Below, in pieces: positions 42,706 through 52,133 of a stretch of 64,000 bases of DNA. Position numbers and translations under genes: made by a program. The stretch is from contig NZ_FNNV01000010.1 of the NCBI RefSeq assembly GCF_900106745.1, positions 186,001 to 250,000 on the forward strand, in the 5' to 3' direction. The notes beneath the pieces were generated by a model. It saw nothing but the letters and a program-made list of their open reading frames with translations, had not been told where the DNA came from and did no database searches. The DNA comes from Paenibacillus sp. CF384. Its GTDB lineage: Bacteria > Bacillota > Bacilli > Paenibacillales > Paenibacillaceae. Within the stretch, counting starts at the first letter, position 1. The number at the start of each line of letters is the position of its first letter.

Positions 42706-43770
42706 TTAAATATGAACTGGCAGCGGATCGATCTTCAGTGGATTCTCCACGATCGTCGCCGACTTGTCAGTAATAACGTATAAACGATGAATAAGGACGG
42801 AAACTTCATCACCCGGCTGCAGCGGCTCTTGATCCAGAGAACGGTGTGCCGACAACCGATTGCTGCCCACTTCCACATCGAGCTCCAAATGAGCGCCGCG
42901 GAAGAAAATATGCCGAACCTTGCCTTTCTCGGCAGCGGATGGGAACGGAATTTCCCGCTCGCGCCCTACCTCGACAAACTCCGGACGGATGAGCGCTTTA
43001 GCGCCCTCTGCCAAGGAGGAACCGCCGAAGCCGCGAAGGTCGCTAGGCTGCTCCACCACACTGGAGTGACCGATAAAGCCAGCCACGAATGCGGTTTGCG
43101 GATCGGTATAAATATGAACGGGCGACCCTTGCTGCTCCAGCTTTCCTTGCTGAACGATCAGCATTTCGTCCGCTACCTCGACCGCCTCGTCTTGGTCATG
43201 CGTGACGAAGATAGAAGTGATGCCAAGCGTGCTGATCAGCTGCTTCAGCCAAGTGCGAAGCTCCTTGCGCACTTTCGCGTCAATCGCCGCGAATGGCTCG
43301 TCGAGCAGCAGCAGATCCGGCTTGGGAGCTAGCGCTCTTGCGAATGCCACCCGCTGCCTTTGTCCGCCCGAGAGCTGATGCGGATAGCGATGCTCGAAGC
43401 CTCGAAGCCCCGTCAAGTCTAGCAGCTCCCCGACGCGTTCCTTGATCTCGGCTTTACCGGCCTTACGAATCGTCAGTCCAAACGCGATATTATCGAACAC
43501 GGTCATATGTTTAAACAAGGCGTAATTTTGAAATACAAAGCCGATTCCTCTAAGCTGCGGCTGAACATCGTTTACCCGCTTCCCGTTAATGAAGATATCG
43601 CCGGAATCCGGTGTCTCGAGTCCCGCTAATATACGAAGCAGCGTTGATTTGCCGCCGCCGCTCGGTCCAAGCAGGCCGATCAGCTTGCCGCGTTCAATCG
43701 AGAAGCTGACATCATTGACGGCTTGATGGCCATGAAAGGATTTATTGATGTTGCGAACCTCAATATGCAT
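42706..43770 (-). CDS. cysA: Sulfate/thiosulfate ABC transporter ATP-binding protein
   Basis: 354 residues. Walker A GPSGGGKST, signature LSGGQRQRVAFARAL, Walker B LLLLDEPFAAID, H-loop VTHDQDEAVEVAD, then a C-terminal regulatory (TOBE-like) domain from about residue 240. Sulfate-type subfamily (IERGKLIGLLGPSGGG start region, FRGAHLELDVEV in the tail). Energises uptake through CysT/CysW. Three bases after cysW. Confidence 0.94.
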   Translation of the reverse strand: MHIEVRNINKSFHGHQAVNDVSFSIERGKLIGLLGPSGGGKSTLLRILAGLETPDSGDIFINGKRVNDVQPQLRGIGFVFQNYALFKHMTVFDNIAFGLTIRKAGKAEIKERVGELLDLTGLRGFEHRYPHQLSGGQRQRVAFARALAPKPDLLLLDEPFAAIDAKVRKELRTWLKQLISTLGITSIFVTHDQDEAVEVADEMLIVQQGKLEQQGSPVHIYTDPQTAFVAGFIGHSSVVEQPSDLRGFGGSSLAEGAKALIRPEFVEVGREREIPFPSAAEKGKVRHIFFRGAHLELDVEVGSNRLSAHRSLDQEPLQPGDEVSVLIHRLYVITDKSATIVENPLKIDPLPVHI

Positions 43771-43773
43771 TTC

Positions 43774-44655
43774 TTAGCCCTCCTCTTTCGGCGTTTTCTG
43801 CGCCGTTTTCCATTCGATGAAGCTCTTCACGACCAGCGTCAGCAATGCCATCATCACCAGCAAGGAAGCCACCGCGAACGATGCAGAGAATTGATACTCG
43901 TTATACAGAATTTCAATGTGCAGCGGAAGCGTGTTGGTCTCGCCGCGGATATGACCGGATACGACCGATACCGCCCCGAACTCCCCCATCGCTCTCGCAT
44001 TACAGAGGATGATGCCGTAGAGCAATCCCCATTTGATATTAGGGAGCGTAACGCGCCAGAAAATTTGCCAGCCCTTCGCGCCAAGGCTTGCGGCGGCTTC
44101 CTCTTCCTGTACGCCCTGCGCCTGCATCAGCGGGATCAGTTCACGTGCGACGAACGGGAACGTAACGAATGTCGTCGCAAGCACGATACCGGGCAATGCG
44201 AAGATAATCTGGATATTATGATCCGACAACCACGGTCCGAGGAAGCCTTGTGCACCGAACAATAACACGAAGACCAGACCCGAGATGACCGGTGATACGG
44301 CAAAAGGTAAATCAATCAGCGTAATAAGTACGTTTTTGCCCCGAAACCGGAACTTGCTGATCGCCCAAGCGGCGGCAACGCCGAATACTACGTTAAGTGG
44401 TACCGCAATGACTGCCGTCAATAAAGTCAGCCTCAGTGCCGACCAAGCATCGGGATCCTTCAGCGCGGCTACATAGACGTCTGCTCCGCGTTTGAATGCT
44501 TCAATAAAAACCGACAGCAGCGGCAGCAGCACCACAAGCACCAGGAACAGCAGCGCGACGGAGATGAGTACTATTCGAATGCCGGCAGACTCGTTAATAT
44601 GTTTCGGACGCTGCGCGGACTTCTCGGTTAAATGAACCGTAACTGCACCAGCCAT
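43774..44655 (-). CDS. cysW: Sulfate ABC transporter permease CysW
   Basis: 293 residues with six hydrophobic helices and the ABC docking loop [22 protein letters not shown] (about residue 187). [22 protein letters not shown] is the CysW-specific stretch. Pairs with CysT to form the channel. 13 bases after cysT. Confidence 0.94.
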   Translation of the reverse strand: MAGAVTVHLTEKSAQRPKHINESAGIRIVLISVALLFLVLVVLLPLLSVFIEAFKRGADVYVAALKDPDAWSALRLTLLTAVIAVPLNVVFGVAAAWAISKFRFRGKNVLITLIDLPFAVSPVISGLVFVLLFGAQGFLGPWLSDHNIQIIFALPGIVLATTFVTFPFVARELIPLMQAQGVQEEEAAASLGAKGWQIFWRVTLPNIKWGLLYGIILCNARAMGEFGAVSVVSGHIRGETNTLPLHIEILYNEYQFSASFAVASLLVMMALLTLVVKSFIEWKTAQKTPKEEG

Positions 44656-44668
44656 AGTTTACACGCTC

Positions 44669-45517
44669 CTATTCCGCAATAACGCGGCGATTGCTCCGCC
44701 ATTGCAAGTAATTGATTAACAGAAGAAGCACGAAGGATGCAACCAGCATGACAAGCGCGATGGCGGTTGCTCCCTTGTAATCGTACTGCTCAAGCTTCGT
44801 CATGATGAGGAGCGGCGCGATTTCGGTTTTCATCGGCATGTTGCCGGAGATGAAGACGACCGAACCGTATTCGCCAATCCCCCTGGCAAAAGCAAGCGCA
44901 AATCCGGTGAGCAGCGGCGGGATCAGCTCCGGCAGAATGACCCGGCGGAACGTCCGCCAGCGGAATGCGCCGAGCATGACGGCTGCTTCCTCCACCTCGT
45001 TATCCAGATCCTGCAGAACGGGCTGCACGGTCCGTACGACGAAAGGCAATCCGATAAAGATAAGCGCTAACGTAATGCCAAGCGGCGTGAAAGCCACTTT
45101 GATACCAAGCGGTTCAAGCAAAGAACCGATCCAGCCGTTTGGTGCATAGATTGCGGTCAATGCAATACCGGCAACTGCGGTCGGCAGTGCAAAGGGCAAA
45201 TCAATCAGGCTGTCGACCAGCTTTTTCCCCGGAAATTTGTAGCGTACCAGCACCCAGGCAACGACGAGTCCGAATACGAGATTAATTAGTGCAGCATAGA
45301 AGGAGGTTAAGAAACTGATTTTGTAGGATGCGATTACCCGTGCATTAGACACCGTATCCCAAAACTGTGCCGGCGTTAAACCGGATGTTTTAATGAAGAT
45401 ACCGGCTAACGGGATAATGACCAGTACGCTCAAGTAGAAAATGGTGAATCCAAGGGAAAGTCCGAAACCCGGCAATATGCTGCGCGGCTTCGCTTTGCTT
45501 GAAGTGGAACTTTTCAT
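44669..45517 (-). CDS. cysT: Sulfate ABC transporter permease CysT
   Basis: 282 residues, six helices; [20 protein letters not shown], the EAA loop [20 protein letters not shown], and [19 protein letters not shown] typify the CysT/CysU subunit. 27 bases after the binding-protein gene. Confidence 0.94.
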   Translation of the reverse strand: MKSSTSSKAKPRSILPGFGLSLGFTIFYLSVLVIIPLAGIFIKTSGLTPAQFWDTVSNARVIASYKISFLTSFYAALINLVFGLVVAWVLVRYKFPGKKLVDSLIDLPFALPTAVAGIALTAIYAPNGWIGSLLEPLGIKVAFTPLGITLALIFIGLPFVVRTVQPVLQDLDNEVEEAAVMLGAFRWRTFRRVILPELIPPLLTGFALAFARGIGEYGSVVFISGNMPMKTEIAPLLIMTKLEQYDYKGATAIALVMLVASFVLLLLINYLQWRSNRRVIAE

Positions 45518-45544
45518 AAGAAGAGTCAGCTCCTGTCGATTCGC

Positions 45545-46693
45545 TTATGAGCCGGGTGCGTAGATTTGATCAAATACGCCGCCGTCTGCAAAATGCTTCT
45601 TCTGTGCAACAGCCCAGCCGCCGAAATCATCGTTGATATTCAGCAAGGTCATTTCCGGGAATTGCTCCGCGTACTGCTCCGCTACCGATGCCAGCTGCGG
45701 GCGGTAGAAATTCTGTGCAACTAGCTTCTGTGCTTCTTCGGTGTAGAGGTAATCCAGGTAAGCTTCCGCAACGGTGCGCGAGCCTTTCTTATCGACGTTC
45801 TTATCGACAATGGCAACCGGCGGTTCTGCAAGAATACTGATGGAAGGATAGACAATATCGAATTTATCCGGGCCAAGCTCTTTCACGGAAAGCAGTGCTT
45901 CGTTCTCCCAAGCGAGCAGCACATCGCCGATGCCCTTCTCTACGAAGGTCGTTGTCGATCCGCGTGCCCCGGAATCGAGTACAGGTACGTTTTTGAATAG
46001 CTTAGATACGAATTCTTGCGCTTTGGATTCGTCATCATTGTTCTGTTTAAGCGCGTAGCCCCATGCCGCGAGATAGTTCCAGCGTGCGCCGCCGCTTGTT
46101 TTCGGATTTGGCGTGATGACTTCCACACCGGGTTTCACCAGGTCGTTCCAATCCTTGATCTGTTTCGGGTTGCCTTTGCGAACCAGGAACACGATCGTCG
46201 ATGTATATGGCGCGCTGTTGTTCTCGAACTGCTGCTGCCAATCCTTGTCAATTAGACCCTTATCAGCAATTGCATCGATATCATAGCCAAGAGCAAGTGT
46301 CACGACATCGGCTTTGAGTCCGTCAATGACCGCCCGCGATTGAGCGCCAGAGCCGGCATGCGATTGTTTGATCGTGACTTTCTGGCCATGCTCTTTCTCC
46401 CAATAATCGGCGAACAGTTTATTGTAAGCTTCATATAATTCACGCGTCGGGTCGTAAGAAACATTCAGCAGCTCGATCGGCTCAGTAGATTCCGTGTTTG
46501 CCGCATTATCGGCTGCTGGTTCTGTACCGTCTGCATTGGTATTATTGGCAGCACCTGTATTCGTAGTGGTTTGATTCGTGTTCGATGGGGAATTGGAGTC
46601 CCATCCGCAGCCTGTCAGCGCGAGGGAAAATACGATAAAGATCAACAGCGTGTGGAGCGTTAACTTGGCATTCTTCTTTTTCATGTTTGTCAT
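45545..46693 (-). CDS. Sulfate-binding lipoprotein
   Basis: 382 residues. Signal peptide with a lipobox (ALTGC, lipidated Cys28), then an Asn/Thr/Ala-rich linker of about 45 residues, then the sulfate-binding fold: [89 protein letters not shown]. It delivers sulfate (or thiosulfate) to CysTWA and is the first gene of that operon. ATG follows AGGTGCTTTTAC. The paralogue at 47078 shares most of the mature sequence but lacks lipobox and linker. Confidence 0.94.
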   Translation of the reverse strand: MTNMKKKNAKLTLHTLLIFIVFSLALTGCGWDSNSPSNTNQTTTNTGAANNTNADGTEPAADNAANTESTEPIELLNVSYDPTRELYEAYNKLFADYWEKEHGQKVTIKQSHAGSGAQSRAVIDGLKADVVTLALGYDIDAIADKGLIDKDWQQQFENNSAPYTSTIVFLVRKGNPKQIKDWNDLVKPGVEVITPNPKTSGGARWNYLAAWGYALKQNNDDESKAQEFVSKLFKNVPVLDSGARGSTTTFVEKGIGDVLLAWENEALLSVKELGPDKFDIVYPSISILAEPPVAIVDKNVDKKGSRTVAEAYLDYLYTEEAQKLVAQNFYRPQLASVAEQYAEQFPEMTLLNINDDFGGWAVAQKKHFADGGVFDQIYAPGS

Positions 46694-46772
46694 GTAAAAG
46701 CACCTCTCATCATCTTTTTTCAGATAACTAACGCTTTTCCACTCCGCGTTGACCGGTAGTTGAAATAGAATT

Positions 46773-46784
46773 AATCCTACCTGT
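46773..46784 (-). promoter_or_regulatory. Candidate sulfur-control site upstream of the sulfate operon
   Basis: The minus strand reads ACAGGTAGGATT; nearly the same 12 bases (ACAGGTAGGAATT) overlap the promoter of the divergent binding-protein gene. No strong -35/-10 pair can be read here for the operon itself. Confidence 0.5.
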
Positions 46785-46899
46785 TTAGTTGGTTATGGGA
46801 TGATGATAGCAACGGACAAGCTGTCCTGTCAATCATTTTTTTAACATTTTTATGAAATAGATAAGTTTTGCTTATTTTAGCTGCCATCCAAATTCATAG

Positions 46900-46928
46900 T
46901 TGACAGGTAGGAATTGTCAGCTTATGAT
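46900..46928 (+). promoter_or_regulatory. Promoter of the second sulfate-binding gene
   Basis: TTGACA (46900-46905) and TATGAT (46923-46928), spacer 17. The spacer holds the imperfect palindrome GACAGGTAGGAATTGTC and the ACAGGTAGGA motif shared with the divergent operon, a likely repressor site. Confidence 0.75.
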
Positions 46929-46930
46929 AA

Positions 46931-47026
46931 ATCCATCGAGCCCACCGGTCCACCGGAGGCCCCGGCAAGTAACAGCAGCCTGAAGTTTCTCTTCATGGAT
47001 GCACGCTGCCTGGGCCTCCTTTTTTT
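46931..47026 (+). promoter_or_regulatory. Structured leader with terminator before the second sulfate-binding gene
   Basis: Transcription from the promoter above would start at about 46935 and meet a terminator (GGAGGCCC/GGGCCTCC extended by GGCA/TGCC, then seven T, 46955-47026) before the gene. An alternative pairing joins ATCCAT (46931-46936) with ATGGAT (46995-47000), and TGAAG with CTTCA lies inside. This is the architecture of an attenuator or riboswitch. It does not match S-box, T-box or other leaders I know. Confidence 0.6.
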
Positions 47027-47077
47027 GTCCAATCAGTCAGATCGGGATGGAGCACTATAATAAAGGGAGAGTTGTAT

Positions 47078-48097
47078 ATGAAGAAAAAACTGCTACTCAC
47101 GATCACCGTACTGGCATTAATCCTATCCTTATCCTCCACCAGCTTTGCAGCCGTAACCAAACCGGCCAAACCGGATATCGAGCTGCTGAACGTCTCGTAC
47201 GATCCGACCCGTGAGCTGTACGTGCAGTACAATAAAGCCTTCGCTTCTTATTGGAAAGCCAGAACCGGACAGAAAGTTACCATTAAACAATCACATGGCG
47301 GCTCCGGCGCACAAGCTCGTTCTGTTATCGATGGGCTGCAAGCCGATGTTGTTACACTTGCTCTTGCTTACGACATCGATGCCATTCAGAAAACGGGCCT
47401 GATTAATGACGGCTGGGAATCGCGGTTTGCGAAGAACAGTTCGCCATACACATCCACAATCGTCTTCCTGGTACGCAAAGGGAACCCGAAGAAGATCAAA
47501 GACTGGAGCGATCTGGTTAAGAATAAAGTGTCCGTCATTACACCGAATCCCAAAACAAGCGGCGGCGCACGCTGGAACTTCCTTGCTGCATGGGGCTATG
47601 CTTTGAAACACAATAACAACAGTGAAGCGAAAGCTACGGAATTCGTAACCAAGCTGTTCAAGAACGTGCCTGTACTGGATTCCGGTGCTCGCGGCTCGAC
47701 AACGACGTTTGTTGAACGCGGAATCGGCGATGTGCTGCTGGCATGGGAGAACGAAGCTTACCTAGCGCTCAAGGAGCATGGCAAGGATTTTGAAATCGTA
47801 ACCCCTTCCTATAGCATCCTTGCGGAGCCGCCGGTTGCTGTCGTTACGAAGAACGCTGAGAAACACGGTACACGTGAAGTAGCTAAAGCCTATCTCGACT
47901 ATCTCTACACAAATGCCGGACAGCGTATCGTTGCTCAGAACTTCTACCGTCCGACGAATACGAAAATCGCTGCTGAATTTACGAAAAACTTCAAAAACGT
48001 CGAGCTTACGAACATCCGCGATTTCGGCGGCTGGAACAAAGCACAAACGAAGTTCTTTAGCGATGGCGGCGTGTTCGACGATATTTACAAACCATAA
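47078..48097 (+). CDS. Sulfate-binding protein paralogue without lipobox
   Basis: 339 residues from the ATG 8 bases after GGGAG; a TTG two codons earlier is less likely. Type I signal peptide ([23 protein letters not shown], cleavage after AFA-like site) and no Cys for lipidation. The mature part repeats the sulfate-binding motifs of the neighbour ([59 protein letters not shown]). Without a lipid anchor it should be released or held only loosely in the wall. Possible roles are a scavenger, a decoy or a sensor partner. Monocistronic. Confidence 0.92.
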   Translation: MKKKLLLTITVLALILSLSSTSFAAVTKPAKPDIELLNVSYDPTRELYVQYNKAFASYWKARTGQKVTIKQSHGGSGAQARSVIDGLQADVVTLALAYDIDAIQKTGLINDGWESRFAKNSSPYTSTIVFLVRKGNPKKIKDWSDLVKNKVSVITPNPKTSGGARWNFLAAWGYALKHNNNSEAKATEFVTKLFKNVPVLDSGARGSTTTFVERGIGDVLLAWENEAYLALKEHGKDFEIVTPSYSILAEPPVAVVTKNAEKHGTREVAKAYLDYLYTNAGQRIVAQNFYRPTNTKIAAEFTKNFKNVELTNIRDFGGWNKAQTKFFSDGGVFDDIYKP

Positions 48098-48114
48098 TCG
48101 CATCTCAGGCCAAA

Positions 48115-48148
48115 AACCGTACATCCTAACCGATGTACGGTTTTTTTT
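48115..48148 (+). terminator. Terminator of the second sulfate-binding gene
   Basis: 11-bp perfect stem (AACCGTACATC/GATGTACGGTT) followed by a run of T. Confidence 0.92.
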
Positions 48149-48254
48149 CTATACATTCCCTAATTTACAAGAATTGAATAATATCTTTAGCCCAATTTAA
48201 TACCTTAGTTGTTACACTTTTCTTATCCCTATTGAAAGGTGGAGTTACTAGAAA

Positions 48255-51200
48255 ATGGTTCATATTCGCAAGAGAATGTCGCGGGCTGCAATTGCCGCCT
48301 CCCTTCTCGCAGGCTTTCTGACATCATCTTACCTTCCGACCCCTGTACACGCACAAGCCGCCGATGAGCGAGCATTTACGATTACGGACGCAGCCATGGA
48401 TACTTCGGGCGGCGTATTGGCAAGTGCCGTTGTGACGCCTTCTAGCGTAGAACATGCCGGGGAAGAAACGGTTATTTTTGAACTGTTCGATGGCACTGAA
48501 CCGATCGGAATTGCAGCTCTGACAAAGGATATTGTGGGCAGCGAGAAAGTGACCGCGCATTTCAATAAGACCGGAAGCAGCCTGTCCGTCAAAGTATTTG
48601 TCGTGGATTCCTATAACGGAAAGCTCACTGAGGTGGGCAATAGTCTGGCTGATCCGATCACGATCGGTTCGACCTTGAAGCTGCGCATCATGGAAACGAC
48701 GGATGTACACACCAATTTCATGAACTATGATTATTACAAGGATGCTCCCGCTGAGAATGTCGGTCTAGTCAAAACAGCCACTTTGGTGAAGCAAGCACGC
48801 TCAGAGGTGAAGAATGCGCTGCTTGTCGATAACGGCGATTTGCTGCAAGGCACGCCGCTCGGCACGTATATGGCCAAAGTAGCGCCGCTCCAAGACGGCG
48901 ACGTCCATCCTGCCTATAAAGCCATGAACCTGATGGGCTACGATATTGCAACCTTCGGCAATCATGAATTCAATTACGGGCTTGATTATTTAAATGAAAC
49001 TATCGATGACGCTGCATTTCCTTATGTCAATGCGAACGTCTATGTGGACGATCACGATGCCGATCCAAGCAACGACGTCAATAAGTACAAGCCGTATGTC
49101 ATTATGGACAAAACGTTCAAGGACGAGAACGGTCAATCGCAGACGGTAAAAGTAGGCTTCATTGGTCTCGTGACGCCTCAAATCATGGACTGGGATAAAG
49201 GCAATCTCGAAGGAAAAGTCACTGCGAAGGATATCGTGGCGACAGCCGAGAAATTCGTTCCTCTTATGCGCGCTGAAGGCGCAGAGGTCGTTGTTGCCCT
49301 CACGCACTCCGGCTTTAACGTTAATGCTGAGGCAGGTAAAGGTGCTGAGGATGCGGTTTACCCGCTCAGTCAAGTGGCAGGCATCGACGCCATTACGTTC
49401 TCGCATACCCATAAGGTTTTCCCTGCTGCCAGTGTCAGCGCGCTTGATCCGCTCTTCAAGGACGCGAGCGGCAACCCGCTTCCCGGCGTCGATAATGCGA
49501 AAGGCACAATCAACGGCGTTGCGGCTGTACAAGCTGGTTTCGGCGGCGCCAATCTTGGCATCATCGACCTTATCCTGAACAAAACAAACGGCAAATGGAA
49601 GGTTACGAATTCGCAATCCTCCAACAAATATATCTATGACACCGTCAATAAGCTACCGCTCGCTGATGCGGACCCTGCGGTCGTAAATGCGATTAAATCC
49701 GAGCATGCAGCGACAATCGCGTATGCGAACCAAGCAATCGGTCAAACGTCAGCTCCTATTTACAGCTACTTTGCACTCGTCCAGGATGACCCTTCCGTTC
49801 AAATCGTCACGCAAGCTCAGAAATGGTACGTGCAGCAGGAACTGATTACGAACAATTCCCCGGACAAGGATCTTCCGATTCTATCTGTAGGCGCTCCGTT
49901 CAAAGCCGGCCGCAACGGCCCAAGCGAATATACGGATATTAAGGCAGGCGATCTTGCCATTAAGAGCGCCAGTGATCTGTATCTCTACGACAATACGCTG
50001 AAAGCCATTAAAGTGAAAGGCTCCGTCGTGAAGGAATGGCTAGAGATGTCTGCCGGTATGTTCAATCAGATCGATCCGAGCAAAACAACCGAGCAGCCGC
50101 TGTTGAATTCGTCCTTTCCGGTATTCAACTTCGATGTCATGGATGGCGTCACGTATCAGGTAGATGTCACTAAACCGGCCAAGTACACCAAAGACGGTAC
50201 GATTAACGATGCTGCATCCAGCCGGATTGTTAACCTGCTTTACAACGGGAAACCAGTTGATCCCGATCAAGAATTCATCGTGGTCAGCAACAATTACCGT
50301 GTTTTCGGCGGAGGTAACTTCCCTGGTGTGAAAGGTGCGCCGCTCGTACTGGATTCCGCTAGCGAGAATCGCCAAATTCTGATGGACTACATCTCGGAGC
50401 AAGGTACAATTAATCCGGCCGCTGACAACAACTGGTCGATTGCACCTGTTCAAGGCGATGTTAACGTCACGTTTACGACTTCTCCGGCAGCCAAAACATA
50501 CTTGAGTGCTAATCCAAGGATCACGTCCCTCGATCGTACGGACGAAAAAGGATTCGGCATCTACAAGCTTGATCTTCACGGCGATGTAACGCAGCCAAGA
50601 GAGAATGTGAAGGTACAGCTGTTAGGTATTAATGATTTCCACGGTCAGTTGGACTACTCTACCGTAGCGGGAGGCAACGTTCTAGGTGGTGCAGCTTACT
50701 TGGCAACTTACCTCAAGCAGCACGAGGCAGATAACCCGGCAAACACCTTGCTCGTCCATAACGGTGATGCCGTAGGTGCAAGCTCGCCGGTGTCATCGCT
50801 GGAGCGCGATAAGCCTACTCTCGATTTTCTAGAACTGCTCGGCTTCAAAGTCGGAACGCTCGGTAATCATGAGTTTGATCAAGGTATTCCTGCACTCATG
50901 GCTCAATTGAATGGCGGTCCAGATCCAATCAATACGAGCATTACGCATGCAAAAACGAAGATCGATTATATCAATGCCAATGTGCTCGACAAAGTGACAG
51001 GCGAACCTATTATTGCCCCATATGTCATTGAGGAGGTTGGCGGGGAACGAATCGGCTTCATCGGTGTTGTCACGATGCTGACGCCAAGCAAAGTTTCTCC
51101 TTCCGCGCTTGCACCGGTCAATATCGTGGATCAAGCTCCCGTGGTAAACGCGGCCGTTGATGAATTAACCGCCCAAGGCGTCGAAGCGATCGTGGTGCTT

Positions 51201-52115
51201 GCTCACGACCCCGCTTCACAAAGCGGTACGACAATTACCGGCGAGGCAGCTGACCTTGCCAATGCCGTAAGTGACGAGGTAGACGTTATTTTCGCTGGCG
51301 ACAACCATGCCAAAGTAAACGGAATCGTCGACAACAAGCTCGTTTTCCAAGCCTACTCTTATGGTACGGCATTTGCCGACGTTGATCTTGAAATCGATCC
51401 GCAAACACATGATATCGTGAAGAAGGAAGCGACGATTGTCGACGTCAATCAAGCAGGCATCACACCGGATGCTGCGGTTAGTGCAATGGTACAAGCAGCC
51501 CTTGACAGACATCCTGAGCTTTCCCTGCCGGTAGGCCTCACTGAGGTTGCCTATAAGAAAGATAATGCCTATACGCAAGAAATTGCGCTTGGCAGCCTGA
51601 TCGCCGATGCCATGAAGGATGCGATGCAAACCGATTTCGCATTCATGAACCCGGGTGGTATCCGCGCTGATTTGCCGCTTGGCAATGTGCTCTACTCCGA
51701 TCTGTTCCGTATTCAGCCTTTCGGAAATCAGCTCATTAAGATGACGTTGACAGGCGCGCAGATTAAGACCTTGCTGCAGCAGCAATGGGGAGAAACGGCA
51801 GCCAGCACGAAAACACTGCAAATCTCCGGGCTCAAGTATACGGCCGATTTCAGTAAACCGATTGCCGAGCGAGTCGTCTCCTTGACGAAAGAAGATGGCA
51901 CCGCAATTACCGATACGGCTGAATACACGGCGGTAGTCAATAATTTCATGGCAGCCGGCGGCGACAACTATACGATTCTAACGCAAGGCAAGCAGCCGAC
52001 AGCGGGGTCGACCGATATTGATGCTTTCTACAGTTACGTGTTGAAAACGTTCAATTACGGAACCATTACCGCAGCTGTGAAAGGCCGCATCACGAATATA
52101 ACGACAACTCCATAA
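48255..52115 (+). CDS. Secreted two-module 2',3'-cyclic phosphodiesterase / 5'-nucleotidase (YfkN-like)
   Basis: 1286 residues. Signal peptide to about residue 35 (SRAAIAASLLAGFLTSSYLP, VHAQA), a beta-rich spacer to about 135, then two complete metallophosphatase plus 5'-nucleotidase C-terminal units. Unit 1: TTDVHTNF (about 146), NGDLLQG, FGNHEFNYG, THSGFN, SHTHK. Unit 2: GINDFHGQLDYS (about 790), HNGDAVGAS, LGNHEFDQG, AHDPA, AGDNHAK, then AFMNPGGIRADLP and NNFMAAGGDNY. Unit 1 looks CpdB-like (cyclic nucleotide/3'-nucleotidase), unit 2 UshA-like. B. subtilis YfkN has the same plan with a wall anchor; here no LPxTG or SLH domain is present. An SLH protein follows directly. Confidence 0.93.
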   Translation: MVHIRKRMSRAAIAASLLAGFLTSSYLPTPVHAQAADERAFTITDAAMDTSGGVLASAVVTPSSVEHAGEETVIFELFDGTEPIGIAALTKDIVGSEKVTAHFNKTGSSLSVKVFVVDSYNGKLTEVGNSLADPITIGSTLKLRIMETTDVHTNFMNYDYYKDAPAENVGLVKTATLVKQARSEVKNALLVDNGDLLQGTPLGTYMAKVAPLQDGDVHPAYKAMNLMGYDIATFGNHEFNYGLDYLNETIDDAAFPYVNANVYVDDHDADPSNDVNKYKPYVIMDKTFKDENGQSQTVKVGFIGLVTPQIMDWDKGNLEGKVTAKDIVATAEKFVPLMRAEGAEVVVALTHSGFNVNAEAGKGAEDAVYPLSQVAGIDAITFSHTHKVFPAASVSALDPLFKDASGNPLPGVDNAKGTINGVAAVQAGFGGANLGIIDLILNKTNGKWKVTNSQSSNKYIYDTVNKLPLADADPAVVNAIKSEHAATIAYANQAIGQTSAPIYSYFALVQDDPSVQIVTQAQKWYVQQELITNNSPDKDLPILSVGAPFKAGRNGPSEYTDIKAGDLAIKSASDLYLYDNTLKAIKVKGSVVKEWLEMSAGMFNQIDPSKTTEQPLLNSSFPVFNFDVMDGVTYQVDVTKPAKYTKDGTINDAASSRIVNLLYNGKPVDPDQEFIVVSNNYRVFGGGNFPGVKGAPLVLDSASENRQILMDYISEQGTINPAADNNWSIAPVQGDVNVTFTTSPAAKTYLSANPRITSLDRTDEKGFGIYKLDLHGDVTQPRENVKVQLLGINDFHGQLDYSTVAGGNVLGGAAYLATYLKQHEADNPANTLLVHNGDAVGASSPVSSLERDKPTLDFLELLGFKVGTLGNHEFDQGIPALMAQLNGGPDPINTSITHAKTKIDYINANVLDKVTGEPIIAPYVIEEVGGERIGFIGVVTMLTPSKVSPSALAPVNIVDQAPVVNAAVDELTAQGVEAIVVLAHDPASQSGTTITGEAADLANAVSDEVDVIFAGDNHAKVNGIVDNKLVFQAYSYGTAFADVDLEIDPQTHDIVKKEATIVDVNQAGITPDAAVSAMVQAALDRHPELSLPVGLTEVAYKKDNAYTQEIALGSLIADAMKDAMQTDFAFMNPGGIRADLPLGNVLYSDLFRIQPFGNQLIKMTLTGAQIKTLLQQQWGETAASTKTLQISGLKYTADFSKPIAERVVSLTKEDGTAITDTAEYTAVVNNFMAAGGDNYTILTQGKQPTAGSTDIDAFYSYVLKTFNYGTITAAVKGRITNITTTP

Positions 52116-52133
52116 CTAGAAAGGAGCATCAAG

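Noticed and set aside
46931-47026. S-box or T-box identity of the leader before the second sulfate-binding gene
   Set aside because: The GGAGGGAC/GCAACC core and the AGGGTGGNACCGCG motif are both missing.
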